Shown here piece by piece: positions 1 through 6,676 of a stretch of DNA of 11,731 bases. Below the pieces are notes generated by a model. It ran no database searches. It was not told where the DNA came from and worked only from the letters and a program-made list of their open reading frames with translations. The stretch's first letter is position 1, and each line of letters starts with the position of its first letter. The stretch is from JACZST01 sp036985755 (GTDB lineage Bacteria; Actinomycetota; Acidimicrobiia; Spongiisociales; UBA5794): contig BTQG01000079.1 of assembly GCA_036985755.1 (NCBI GenBank), forward strand, positions 1 to 11,731, read 5' to 3'. The position numbers and the translations under genes were made by a program.

Positions 1-183
1 GACCACACCACCCGATGGACAGACGGCGGCACCACCACCACCAACAACCTCGCCCCCCTCTGCCGCCACGACCACCGCATCAAAGACACCCACGGATGGA
101 CCTACCAAAAACAACCCGACGGCGACTACCAATGGACCAGCAGACTCGGCCACACCTACCCCACCAGCAGCCGACCCCCGTAG
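1..183 (+). CDS. HNH endonuclease, DUF222/13E12-type, C-terminal fragment
   Basis: Frame 1 is open from the first base to TAG at 181-183 and gives the last 60 residues of a protein whose start lies outside the window. Visible are a Gly-Gly-Thr run followed by Asn-Asn-Leu-Ala-Pro-Leu-Cys-Arg-His-Asp-His-Arg-Ile-Lys and then Gly-Trp. This is the C-terminal half of the HNH nuclease signature (GG.T...NL..LC..HH..K...W) found at the end of actinobacterial DUF222 (13E12 repeat) proteins. These are present in many copies in actinobacterial genomes and their role is poorly defined, so a nuclease activity is a family assignment. Codon use is unlike that of the neighbours: Lys is AAA and Gln is CAA throughout, whereas the rest of the window prefers AAG and CAG. 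That fits a mobile or recently acquired gene. Confidence 0.85.
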   Translation, partial: DHTTRWTDGGTTTTNNLAPLCRHDHRIKDTHGWTYQKQPDGDYQWTSRLGHTYPTSSRPP

Positions 184-214
184 GCCTCAGCCGGGTTGAA
201 ACCCTTGTTACCCC

Positions 215-220
215 TAACCT
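215..220 (+). promoter_or_regulatory. -10 box (TAACCT) for a leaderless MFS transporter mRNA
   Basis: TAACCT fits the actinobacterial TANNNT -10 pattern and lies exactly 6 nt before the ATG at 227. Transcription would therefore begin at or next to the A of the start codon. No Shine-Dalgarno sequence is present and no convincing -35 box is seen. The same spacing recurs at four other genes in this window. Confidence 0.5.
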
Positions 221-226
221 CGCCGG

Positions 227-1420
227 ATGGCCCGGTCGTTGCGCTCATCGCTCGCCTTCCTCAGCTCCGAGCGACTGGTGATGAACACGGCGTTCCGGTT
301 CGTGTACCCCTTCCTTCCCGCGATCGCCCGCGGGCTTGGGGTCCCGCTCGAGGCTGCCGGCCTCCTGGTCAGCGCCCGGTGGGTGGCCGGATTGGCAACA
401 CCCGGTATCCAGCGCATAGCCGGAGGCGGCGAGGCCCGGCGCCGCTTGATCGTCACCGGCACCCTGCTGTTCATTGCCGGGGCAGGGGTTACCGCCATCA
501 CCGGTGTCTACGTCGGTGCCCTCCTCGGCTTCGCGCTGATCGGGCTCGCCAAGCCGAGTTACGACATCGCCTCCCAGGCCTATATCGCCGACCGCGTGCC
601 CTACGAGCGCCGCGCCAGGTACCTGGCGGTCTTCGAGTTGACCTGGGCGCTCGCCTTGCTCATCGGGGCGCCGTTCACCGGGTGGCTCATTGCCCGCGGC
701 GAGTGGACTACCCCGTTCTGGGTGTTCGGAGCCTTGACGGTGGTCGCGTTGGTACTGGTGCCCCGGTTCGTCGATCCGGATCTTGCTGCGGTCACCACAC
801 CGAGCAAAGGCGTACGGTTCGCAGGCTCGTCTCTAGCGTTTCTTGCCGTTACCGCTTTGTTCACGCTCGGAGCGGAGACAATGTTCGTCGTCTTCGGGGC
901 CTGGCTCGAGGGCTCATTCGGCCTGACGCTGGCGGCACTCGGTAGCGCGGCCGTCTTGATCGGGTTCGCCGAACTGGCCGGGGAGGGTTCCACCCTCGCT
1001 TTTACCGATCGAATCGGGAAACGCCGCTCCGTGCTGATCGGGCTCATGGTCTCGGCCGTCGGTTTCGCTCTGCTCGTACCCGCCGGAAACTCGCTCGGCA
1101 TTGGATTGGCTGTACTCGCCCTTGGCCTGTTCGGGTTCGAATTCACCATCGTGTCGTCGATCCCGCTGGCCACCGAGTTGGAACCGAGGACGCGAGCCCG
1201 CTATTTGGCGTGGACGGTGGTAGCGATGGCGACGGGTCGCGGCATCGGCGCCGCCATCGGTCCGATCCTCTTCGAGTCCGTGGGGTTGGCGGGCCCGGCG
1301 ATCGTGGCGGTGGTTGCAAACAGCCTGGCGGCTGTGGTCCTCGTGGCCTGGGTGCGAGAGGGCGGTGAGCCCGCCGCAGAGTCCCGTGAATCGAGCGCTC
1401 GGCGCGGCGAACGGAGTTAG
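227..1420 (+). CDS. MFS transporter (12 TM), substrate unknown
   Basis: A 397-residue protein of standard major facilitator length, with about twelve hydrophobic segments in two halves separated by a polar stretch near residues 180-198. The second half carries a clear MFS motif A loop at residues 261-267 (Asp-Arg-Ile-Gly-Lys-Arg-Arg). The equivalent loop of the first half is degenerate (around residues 62-73), while the loop near 121-131 is Arg-rich (Asp-Arg-Val-Pro-Tyr-Glu-Arg-Arg). It is expected in the cytoplasmic membrane as a proton-coupled exporter or importer. Nothing in sequence or context gives the substrate; drug-type efflux is only a general guess. The start at 227 is preferred because a -10 box ends 6 nt upstream. 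An internal in-frame ATG at 281 is the alternative and would remove 18 polar residues. It converges on the Asp-rich membrane protein gene with a large hairpin between them. Confidence 0.9.
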   Translation: MARSLRSSLAFLSSERLVMNTAFRFVYPFLPAIARGLGVPLEAAGLLVSARWVAGLATPGIQRIAGGGEARRRLIVTGTLLFIAGAGVTAITGVYVGALLGFALIGLAKPSYDIASQAYIADRVPYERRARYLAVFELTWALALLIGAPFTGWLIARGEWTTPFWVFGALTVVALVLVPRFVDPDLAAVTTPSKGVRFAGSSLAFLAVTALFTLGAETMFVVFGAWLEGSFGLTLAALGSAAVLIGFAELAGEGSTLAFTDRIGKRRSVLIGLMVSAVGFALLVPAGNSLGIGLAVLALGLFGFEFTIVSSIPLATELEPRTRARYLAWTVVAMATGRGIGAAIGPILFESVGLAGPAIVAVVANSLAAVVLVAWVREGGEPAAESRESSARRGERS

Positions 1421-1470
1421 CCGGCGCTCACCGGGGCTCACCGGGCGAATCGACACTGGTCGTGAACGTA

Positions 1471-1523
1471 CTTGCGGCCGCTCTCCTCAAGGCGTGGGTG
1501 GTGTTGAGGGGAACGGCCGCAAG
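1471..1523. terminator. Bidirectional hairpin terminator between convergent genes
   Basis: The 20-nt arms CTTGCGGCCGCTCTCCTCAA (1471-1490) and TTGAGGGGAACGGCCGCAAG (1504-1523) pair at 18 of 20 positions around a 13-nt loop. The 10 bp at the base of the stem are perfect. The hairpin sits midway in the 120-nt space between the stop of the MFS transporter (1420) and the stop of the minus-strand Asp-rich protein (1541). There is no U-tract on either side. Terminators without U-tracts are reported in actinobacteria, so termination for both genes is the simplest reading. Confidence 0.65.
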
Positions 1524-1540
1524 ATCCTGTGAAAGCTCGG

Positions 1541-2377
1541 TTAGGTGTCGTCCTCGCCCTGGTCGGAGTCGTCGTCGCCGCCATCGTCGTCGCCCTGGTC
1601 GTCGCCGCCATCGTCGTCGCCCTGATCGTCGTCGCCCTGGTCGTCGTCGCCCTGGTCGTCGTCGCCCTGGTCGTCGTCGCCCTGGTCGTTGTCTGTGGCC
1701 TGGTCGTCGTCGGAGTCGTTGTCGGTGGCCTGGTCGTCGTCGGAGTCGTTGTCGGTGGCCTGGTCGTCGTCGCCTTGCTCGTTGTCGGTGGCCTGGTCGT
1801 CGTCGGCCTGGTCGTTGTCGGTGGCCTGGTCGTCGTCGGCCTGGTCGTTGCCGGTGGCCTGGTCGTCGTCGGCCTGGTCGTCGTCGGCGTCCACGCCGGC
1901 CGGGGCAATGTCGCCGTCGCCGTCTTCGCCGAGCCGGACGCCGCCATCGTCGCCGGCCCCATCGTCGGCGGAAGTGTCCGTCGGGTGGAAGTCGAAACCG
2001 GCGATCCCGTAGAAGTCGGCGAGGGGCTCTTGCACAGAGTCGGGCAACACCCCGGCGGCGGCGATGCCACTGGTTGCCAGGACGAACACCGCAGCGACGG
2101 TTGCCAGCCTGGCGGCAAAGTTGTTGTAGACCCGGCGCAGCCTCGATGGTGTGGCTGTTTGGGGAATCGGGGGAGCCGGGTAGATCGGCAAACGAGCCGC
2201 AGCTGCCGCCGCCGCAGCAGCCACGTGCTCGGTTACCGCCGATGCGCCTACCGATATGTCAGCGGACCGCCGAATGGCCGCTGCCCATGTTGCGACCCCG
2301 TACAGGGACGGGTCGACAGCGTTGCCCATGAAGAGCTGTTCGATGTCGTGGTCGCTCAGGTGTCGATCTTGGCTCAT
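1541..2377 (-). CDS. Single-pass membrane protein with Asp-rich repeat tail; probable anti-sigma factor
   Basis: A 278-residue protein with three parts. Residues 1-80 are a presumed cytoplasmic domain beginning with a Leu-Ser-Asp-His-Asp-Ile-Glu-Gln-Leu segment and containing an Ala9 run at 53-61. Residues 91-112 are one hydrophobic helix. Residues 113-278 lie outside the membrane. From residue 163 onward about half of all residues are Asp, with no Lys or Arg, arranged as repeats. The gene overlaps the sigma factor gene by ATGA (2374-2377), which indicates translational coupling and is the usual order for sigma/anti-sigma pairs. There is no cysteine, so it is not a zinc-binding anti-sigma of the HxxxCxxC type. 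The anti-sigma role is inferred from position and topology, not from a recognised domain. It could instead be a sigma-controlled surface protein. The opposite strand is also open here but encodes only Leu/Val repeats. Confidence 0.8.
   Translation of the reverse strand: MSQDRHLSDHDIEQLFMGNAVDPSLYGVATWAAAIRRSADISVGASAVTEHVAAAAAAAAARLPIYPAPPIPQTATPSRLRRVYNNFAARLATVAAVFVLATSGIAAAGVLPDSVQEPLADFYGIAGFDFHPTDTSADDGAGDDGGVRLGEDGDGDIAPAGVDADDDQADDDQATGNDQADDDQATDNDQADDDQATDNEQGDDDQATDNDSDDDQATDNDSDDDQATDNDQGDDDQGDDDQGDDDQGDDDQGDDDGGDDQGDDDGGDDDSDQGEDDT
1544..1891 (-). repeat. Coding minisatellite: 33-, 30- and 15-bp units encoding Asp-rich repeats
   Basis: On the minus strand the tail of the membrane protein is built from four 33-bp units at 1748-1879 (11 residues, consensus DQADDDQATDN), two 30-bp units at 1688-1747 (10 residues, DSDDDQATDN) and five 15-bp units at 1613-1687 (5 residues, DQGDD). 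A degenerate Gly/Asp end follows. Every unit is a multiple of three, so gain or loss of units would leave the reading frame intact. Near-identical DNA units such as GTCGTCGCCCTGGTC suggest recent expansion. Confidence 0.9.
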
Positions 2378-2961
2378 GTCATCTCCGTAACCGATGGGGA
2401 GACCGGTTTGGTCGCGGGGTTCTCGAGGCGATCCCTCAGTTTGGAGATGGCGCGGTATTGGGCGGTCTTGATCGCACTCTCGCTCGTGCCAAGCGCTTCG
2501 GCCGTTTGGGCAACGGACAGATCACCGATGATCCGCAGCAACAGCGTGGATTGCTGCAGGTCGGATAGGAAGGCGATGGATCCGACCAGCTCATCGAGCT
2601 CCACGGTGGCGAGGGCATCGGACTCGGCGTCGACGACGCCCATTCGCCGCAGGTCCTCGGCAAGCGCGTCGTCCAGGGACTTGGTGAGCGGTGAGCGTTT
2701 CCGTCGTCGTGCTTCGTCGATCACCCGGTGGTGGGCAACGGTGAACGCCCATGAGCGGAACCCGGTGGCGTCGCCTTCGAAGGTGGCCACGTTGCGTGCC
2801 AGCTGCAACCAGGTCTCGCCAAGGGCGTCCTCCGGGTCGCGAGAGCCGCGTGCCCGTAGATAGCCGAGCAGGCGCGGCGACAACCACGAATAGAGCTGTT
2901 CCCACGCCCAGGGAGCGCCTTCTTTCGCCGCAAGGACCGCAGCATCAAATGGAGCGTCCAC
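2374..2961 (-). CDS. RNA polymerase sigma-70 family (ECF-like) factor
   Basis: Counting from the GTG at 2961, residues 6-90 match sigma region 2: a helix Ala-Ala-Val-Leu-Ala-Ala-Lys-Glu-Gly followed by Glu-Gln-Leu-Tyr, then the -10-binding segment Phe-Arg-Ser-Trp-Ala-Phe-Thr-Val-Ala-His-His-Arg-Val-Ile-Asp-Glu-Ala-Arg-Arg-Arg (68-87). Residues 130-178 match region 4, with the helix-turn-helix Ser-Val-Ala-Gln-Thr-Ala-Glu-Ala-Leu-Gly-Thr-Ser-Glu-Ser-Ala-Ile-Lys. No region 1 or 3 is seen, as in ECF factors. The start is uncertain. GTG 2961 gives a typical ECF beginning and 195 residues. GTG 3054 (226 residues) and ATG 3126 (250 residues) are in frame, but the last overlaps the divergent lipoprotein start and would encode a Pro/Ser-rich tail. 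The stop overlaps the start of the probable anti-sigma gene by ATGA. Its regulon is unknown. Confidence 0.9.
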   Translation of the reverse strand: MDAPFDAAVLAAKEGAPWAWEQLYSWLSPRLLGYLRARGSRDPEDALGETWLQLARNVATFEGDATGFRSWAFTVAHHRVIDEARRRKRSPLTKSLDDALAEDLRRMGVVDAESDALATVELDELVGSIAFLSDLQQSTLLLRIIGDLSVAQTAEALGTSESAIKTAQYRAISKLRDRLENPATKPVSPSVTEMT

Positions 2962-3071
2962 AATCCAAGTGAATTCGGTTGCCGGCAGCGAAAGCTTGAG
3001 GGGCCGGACAGGACCTCTTGGCCCGAATCCCTCGTCCGACTCATGTCCTACCACGGCTACCGTCGGAGCGA

Positions 3072-4235
3072 ATGATGCGGACCCTGATCGTGGCGGTTGC
3101 CGTGGTGGCGGCGGCGTGTAGCCCAAGCAGTGATGGCGAGAATGACGGACTGCTTGCCATTGTCGATGACCTCGGGCAGGTGGTGATCGTGACCGCCGAC
3201 GGGGATGTCGTCGCCGAGGCCACCGATTTCGCAGAAGGCACCACCGCCTTCCAGCCGGTGTGGTCCGGTCCCGGACAGATCGTCTACGTCGAACAGACGG
3301 CTGGGGGTGGCTCGCTGGTCGTTGCTGGAGTCGGCGCCGCCGAAACCCGGCGGACCGAGTTCCCGACTCCGCCGTTCTACATCTACCCGCGGCCGGGGGG
3401 CGGTGGCACCGCCGACATCGTCACCCTCCGCAACCGCGCCGGGGGAGGCCTTGCCGCCGAGATCGTGGCCGGCGACGCATCAATCGCGGAGCTCGACGGC
3501 GACTTCCCCTTCTTCTTCGGTTGGACCGCCGACGGGAGGGTCGTCGCCCACTCCGAGAACGCGTACCTCGATGAGGTTCACCCCGATCGCCTTTCCATCG
3601 CTACCGATCCGGGGTCCTTCGCCGCCCCCGGCGTGAGAGATAACCAGATCGTCTATGTGCGATCGACCGGACCGGCCTCGTTCCTCGCCGTCATCTCCGG
3701 TGAGAAGACGGTGGACCTGGCGACCGTCCGGGGACCGGCCCATCTCGTAGTCGGCAGCGACCGGGTCGCCGTTCGCTCGATCGCGGTGCCGGGCACCGGT
3801 GGTGTCGAGGTTCTAGCCCAGTCGGTTCCCTCGGTTCCCCCGGATGCGCTGGTGGTGGTCGGGCTCGACGATGGCAGCCTGGAGATCGTCGCCGACGACA
3901 GCATCGTCGCCTTCTTCTGGGATCCCTCCGGCCGCCGACTGCTCTACCTCGAGGTCGGCGACGAGGGCTCGGGTGAGCTCTCCTGGCACGTGTGGGAGGA
4001 GGGGGAAGTCACCGATTTCCCCTCCTTTGCCCCCGAACCCACCTGGTTCGCCACCTTCGTGCCCTTCTTCGACCAGTACGCCCAGTCGATGACGCTGTGG
4101 TCGCCTGATGGCAGCGCCTTTGCCTTCCCTGGCATGGTGGGCGGCGAGCCTGGTGTATGGGTACAACAGCTCGACCGGGAAACCCCTGTCCGCATCGCCG
4201 CGGGCTCCTGGGTGGCCTGGGGACCCGCCGCCTGA
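3072..4235 (+). CDS. Secreted lipoprotein with TolB/WD40-like beta-propeller
   Basis: About 387 residues starting Met-Met-Arg-Thr, with a hydrophobic signal segment and a Cys at residue 16 in Val-Ala-Ala-Ala-Cys. This is an imperfect lipobox (Ala rather than Leu at -3) followed by a Ser/Asp/Gly-rich linker. The rest is beta-rich with propeller-like blades, including Trp-Thr-Ala-Asp-Gly-Arg, Trp-Asp-Pro-Ser-Gly-Arg-Arg and Trp-Ser-Pro-Asp-Gly-Ser-Ala-Phe-Ala-Phe, the last being the typical PD40/TolB repeat. It is probably anchored outside the cell and binds a ligand or partner; no enzymatic motif is seen. Start: two adjacent ATGs lie at 3072 and 3075, with GGAG at 3065-3068, best spaced for 3075. 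A longer frame from 3018 would bury the signal peptide, so I rejected it. It is divergent from the sigma gene and a possible target of that sigma factor (inference). Confidence 0.8.
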   Translation: MMRTLIVAVAVVAAACSPSSDGENDGLLAIVDDLGQVVIVTADGDVVAEATDFAEGTTAFQPVWSGPGQIVYVEQTAGGGSLVVAGVGAAETRRTEFPTPPFYIYPRPGGGGTADIVTLRNRAGGGLAAEIVAGDASIAELDGDFPFFFGWTADGRVVAHSENAYLDEVHPDRLSIATDPGSFAAPGVRDNQIVYVRSTGPASFLAVISGEKTVDLATVRGPAHLVVGSDRVAVRSIAVPGTGGVEVLAQSVPSVPPDALVVVGLDDGSLEIVADDSIVAFFWDPSGRRLLYLEVGDEGSGELSWHVWEEGEVTDFPSFAPEPTWFATFVPFFDQYAQSMTLWSPDGSAFAFPGMVGGEPGVWVQQLDRETPVRIAAGSWVAWGPAA

Positions 4236-4252
4236 CGACGAACACGGTCCCG

Positions 4253-4276
4253 GGCGCTGGTACCTTCACCAGTGCC
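4253..4276. promoter_or_regulatory. Near-palindrome around a -10 box upstream of the sulfatase (operator candidate)
   Basis: GGCGCTGGT (4253-4261) and ACCAGTGCC (4268-4276) are inverted repeats with one mismatch (G·U as RNA) and a 6-nt spacer. The hexamer TACCTT (4261-4266), which fits TANNNT, lies at the centre. A start of transcription near 4273 would leave a leader of about 32 nt carrying the sulfatase Shine-Dalgarno. It could be an operator for a dimeric repressor, or an RNA stem ending the upstream lipoprotein transcript; there is no U-tract. Confidence 0.4.
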
Positions 4277-4304
4277 AGCACGAGGCGAATCAAAGGGGCG
4301 GAGA

Positions 4305-6659
4305 ATGACTCTCGAGGAATACCCACAGGGAAGTGCCTTTCCCGGTGTGATCGGTCGCACGGTCGAGGAGTCGAGCCAGGCGTGGCCCGAGCCCCGGCGA
4401 GCCAAAGAAGGCGCCCCCAACGTGCTGTTCATTGTGCTCGACGACACCGGTTTCGCCCAGCTTGGCTGTTACGGCAGTCCCATCGAGACCCCCAACCTCG
4501 ACCGGCTGGCCACTAACGGCCTTGCCTACAACAACATGCACACCACTGCGTTGTGCTCACCGACGCGGTCCTGCATCCTCACCGGGCGCAATCATCATTC
4601 CAACGGGATGGCCTCGATCACCGAAGCCTCCACCGGGTTCCCTGGAGCCAACGGCTACATCCCGCACGAGAACGGATTCCTTCCAGAGATGCTGCTGGAA
4701 CATGGCTACAACACGTATGCGATCGGCAAGTGGCACCTGACACCGGCCGATCAGACCTCGGCGGCCGGCCCCTACGATCGGTGGCCGCTCGGGCGCGGTT
4801 TCGAGCGGTATTACGGGTTTCTCGGGGGTGAGACCCACCAGTACTACCCGGAGCTGTGGCACGACAATCACCGCGTGGAGCCGCCGCAGACCCCGGAGGA
4901 GGGATATCACGTCACCGAGGACCTCACCGACCAGGCGATCTCGTTCATTGCCGACTCCAAGCAGGTGGCGCCGAACAAACCATTCTTCATGTACTTCTGC
5001 ACGGGGGCGATGCACGCACCGCACCATGTGAGGGCGGAGTGGGCCGACCGATACCAGGGTGCCTTCGACGAAGGGTGGGGGGTGTACCGGGAGAAAGCGC
5101 TGGCCAAGCAAAAGCAGCTTGGCATCGTTCCAGAGGACACCGAATTGTCCCGCCACGACCCCGATGTTCAGGAGTGGGAGTCGCTTTCGGACGACGAGCG
5201 CCGCCTCTACGCCAGGATGATGGAGGTGTACGCCGGCTTCCTCACCCACACCGATCACCACATCGGGAGGCTGCTCTCGTTCCTGGAGACCATCGGCGAA
5301 CTGGACAACACCCTGATCATGGTGATCTCGGACAACGGCGCCAGTTCCGAGGGCGGACCGTACGGCTCGGTGAACGAGAACCTGTTCTTCAACAATGTGC
5401 CGGAATCGCTCGAGGAGAACCTGGCCGCCATCGATGCCCTCGGTGGCCCGACGACGTTCAACCACTACGCCTGGGGCTGGACCTGGGCGGGCAACGCCCC
5501 GTTCCGTCGCTGGAAACGAGAGACGTACCGCGGCGGGATCTCGGACCCGTTGATCGTCCACTGGCCGGCCGGCATCGCGGCCAGGGGCGAGATCCGAAAC
5601 CAGTACGCCCACGCCGTGGACATGGTGCCGACCGTTCTCGAGGCCCTGGACCTGACACCGCCGACTTCGATCAAGGGAGTGACCCAGTCACCGCTCGAGG
5701 GGGTCAGCTTCGCCCATACCTTCGATGACACCCTCGTTTCGTCGAAGCGCACCACCCAGTACTTCGAGATGATGGGGCACCGATCCCTGTATCACGATGG
5801 ATGGCGAGCCGTCTGTCCGTGGCCGGGATCGTCCTTCGCCGAGGCAGGGCTTCCCTTTGGATCGCCGATCTCGAAGGACCGGCTCACCGAGCTCGACGCC
5901 GAGAGCTGGGAGCTGTATCACGTCGATCAGGACTTCGCCGAGAACCACGACGTGGCCGCCGACAACCGGGACCGGCTGATCGCCATGATCGGCACCTGGT
6001 ACGTCGAAGCCGGAAAGTTCAATGTGCTTCCGATCGACGGCAGGGGAGTGCAGCGTTTCGCCGAGCCCAGGCCGCAGATCACGGTTGGACGGACCAGCTA
6101 TACCTACTACCCGGGCACGCAGGCGGTGCCGGGCAACGCCGGGGCCGTTGTGCTCAACCGTCCACACTCGATCACCGCCCTCGTCGACATCCCAGCGGGC
6201 GGGGCAGAGGGAGTGCTGGTTTCCCATGGGGGAGTCGACAGCGGCTACGCCATGTACGTCAAGGATGGGAGGCTGACCTGGGTGCACAACTATGTCGGGC
6301 GCGACTACTACTACGTCGTGTCGACCGAGGACGTCCCCGAGGGCAGCCACGAGCTTCGTTTCGAGTTCGAGATCACCGGGCCACCGGATATCGCGAACGG
6401 CAAAGGAGCACCGGGCAACGGTCAGCTGTATCTCGATGGACGGCTGGTCGGCCAGGCCGAGGTGCCGGTGACTACGCCGCTGGCGCTGGGGCTCACCTCC
6501 GGCATCCTTGTCGGGGCAGCGCCGGGAGCGCCGGTGTCCCCGGAGTACGAGCCGCCGTTCGTCTTCACCGGCGTCGTTCATTCGGTGACGATCGACGTTT
6601 CCGGCGAGCTCATCCAGGACGACGAGGCGGAGGTACGGCGCATCCTGGCTCGTCAATGA
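4305..6659 (+). CDS. Arylsulfatase, formylglycine type, AtsD-like
   Basis: A 784-residue member of the PF00884 sulfatase family that hydrolyses sulfate esters. The Cys-x-Pro-x-Arg signature is Cys84-Ser-Pro-Thr-Arg88, where Cys84 would be converted to formylglycine by a separate FGE enzyme. Metal ligands are visible as Asp46-Asp47 (Val-Leu-Asp-Asp) and Asp343-Asn344 (Ser-Asp-Asn-Gly). Other active-site candidates are Lys142/His144 (Gly-Lys-Trp-His), His236 and Lys404. Residues about 600-770 form a beta-rich, LamG-like C-terminal domain. The length and architecture recall mycobacterial AtsD (Rv0663). There is no signal peptide, so it probably acts in the cytoplasm on imported or endogenous sulfate esters. 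The ATG at 4305 has AAAGGGG 6 nt upstream. An in-frame GTG at 4272, 5 nt after a TACCTT box, is an alternative leaderless start adding 11 residues. It ends 17 nt from the convergent thioesterase-like gene. Confidence 0.92.
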   Translation: MTLEEYPQGSAFPGVIGRTVEESSQAWPEPRRAKEGAPNVLFIVLDDTGFAQLGCYGSPIETPNLDRLATNGLAYNNMHTTALCSPTRSCILTGRNHHSNGMASITEASTGFPGANGYIPHENGFLPEMLLEHGYNTYAIGKWHLTPADQTSAAGPYDRWPLGRGFERYYGFLGGETHQYYPELWHDNHRVEPPQTPEEGYHVTEDLTDQAISFIADSKQVAPNKPFFMYFCTGAMHAPHHVRAEWADRYQGAFDEGWGVYREKALAKQKQLGIVPEDTELSRHDPDVQEWESLSDDERRLYARMMEVYAGFLTHTDHHIGRLLSFLETIGELDNTLIMVISDNGASSEGGPYGSVNENLFFNNVPESLEENLAAIDALGGPTTFNHYAWGWTWAGNAPFRRWKRETYRGGISDPLIVHWPAGIAARGEIRNQYAHAVDMVPTVLEALDLTPPTSIKGVTQSPLEGVSFAHTFDDTLVSSKRTTQYFEMMGHRSLYHDGWRAVCPWPGSSFAEAGLPFGSPISKDRLTELDAESWELYHVDQDFAENHDVAADNRDRLIAMIGTWYVEAGKFNVLPIDGRGVQRFAEPRPQITVGRTSYTYYPGTQAVPGNAGAVVLNRPHSITALVDIPAGGAEGVLVSHGGVDSGYAMYVKDGRLTWVHNYVGRDYYYVVSTEDVPEGSHELRFEFEITGPPDIANGKGAPGNGQLYLDGRLVGQAEVPVTTPLALGLTSGILVGAAPGAPVSPEYEPPFVFTGVVHSVTIDVSGELIQDDEAEVRRILARQ

Positions 6660-6676
6660 CCGAGGTCTCGGTGCGC

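Noticed and set aside
1544..1891. CRISPR-like array
   Set aside because: Units are directly tandem with no unique spacers and are in frame within a coding gene.
1529..2863. Long plus-strand frame encoding Leu/Val-rich repeats, suggesting a membrane protein
   Set aside because: It is the antisense of the Asp-rich repeats (GTC/GAC complement). The minus-strand reading has ATGA coupling to the sigma gene, a TM helix and sensible composition, and the plus frame runs on antisense through the sigma gene.
3018..3071. Upstream extension of the lipoprotein to ATG 3018
   Set aside because: It would place a Pro/Arg-rich stretch before the signal peptide; GGAG and paired ATGs at 3072/3075 fit a secreted lipoprotein better.
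4557..5612. Long minus-strand frame inside the sulfatase gene
   Set aside because: Arg/Val/Gly-rich composition typical of antisense frames in GC-rich DNA; the sulfatase frame carries the full catalytic signature.
6659..6672. Inverted repeat ACCGAG-GT-CTCGGT as terminator between sulfatase and thioesterase-like genes
   Set aside because: The stem is short, the spacer is only 2 nt and there is no U-tract; too weak to call.
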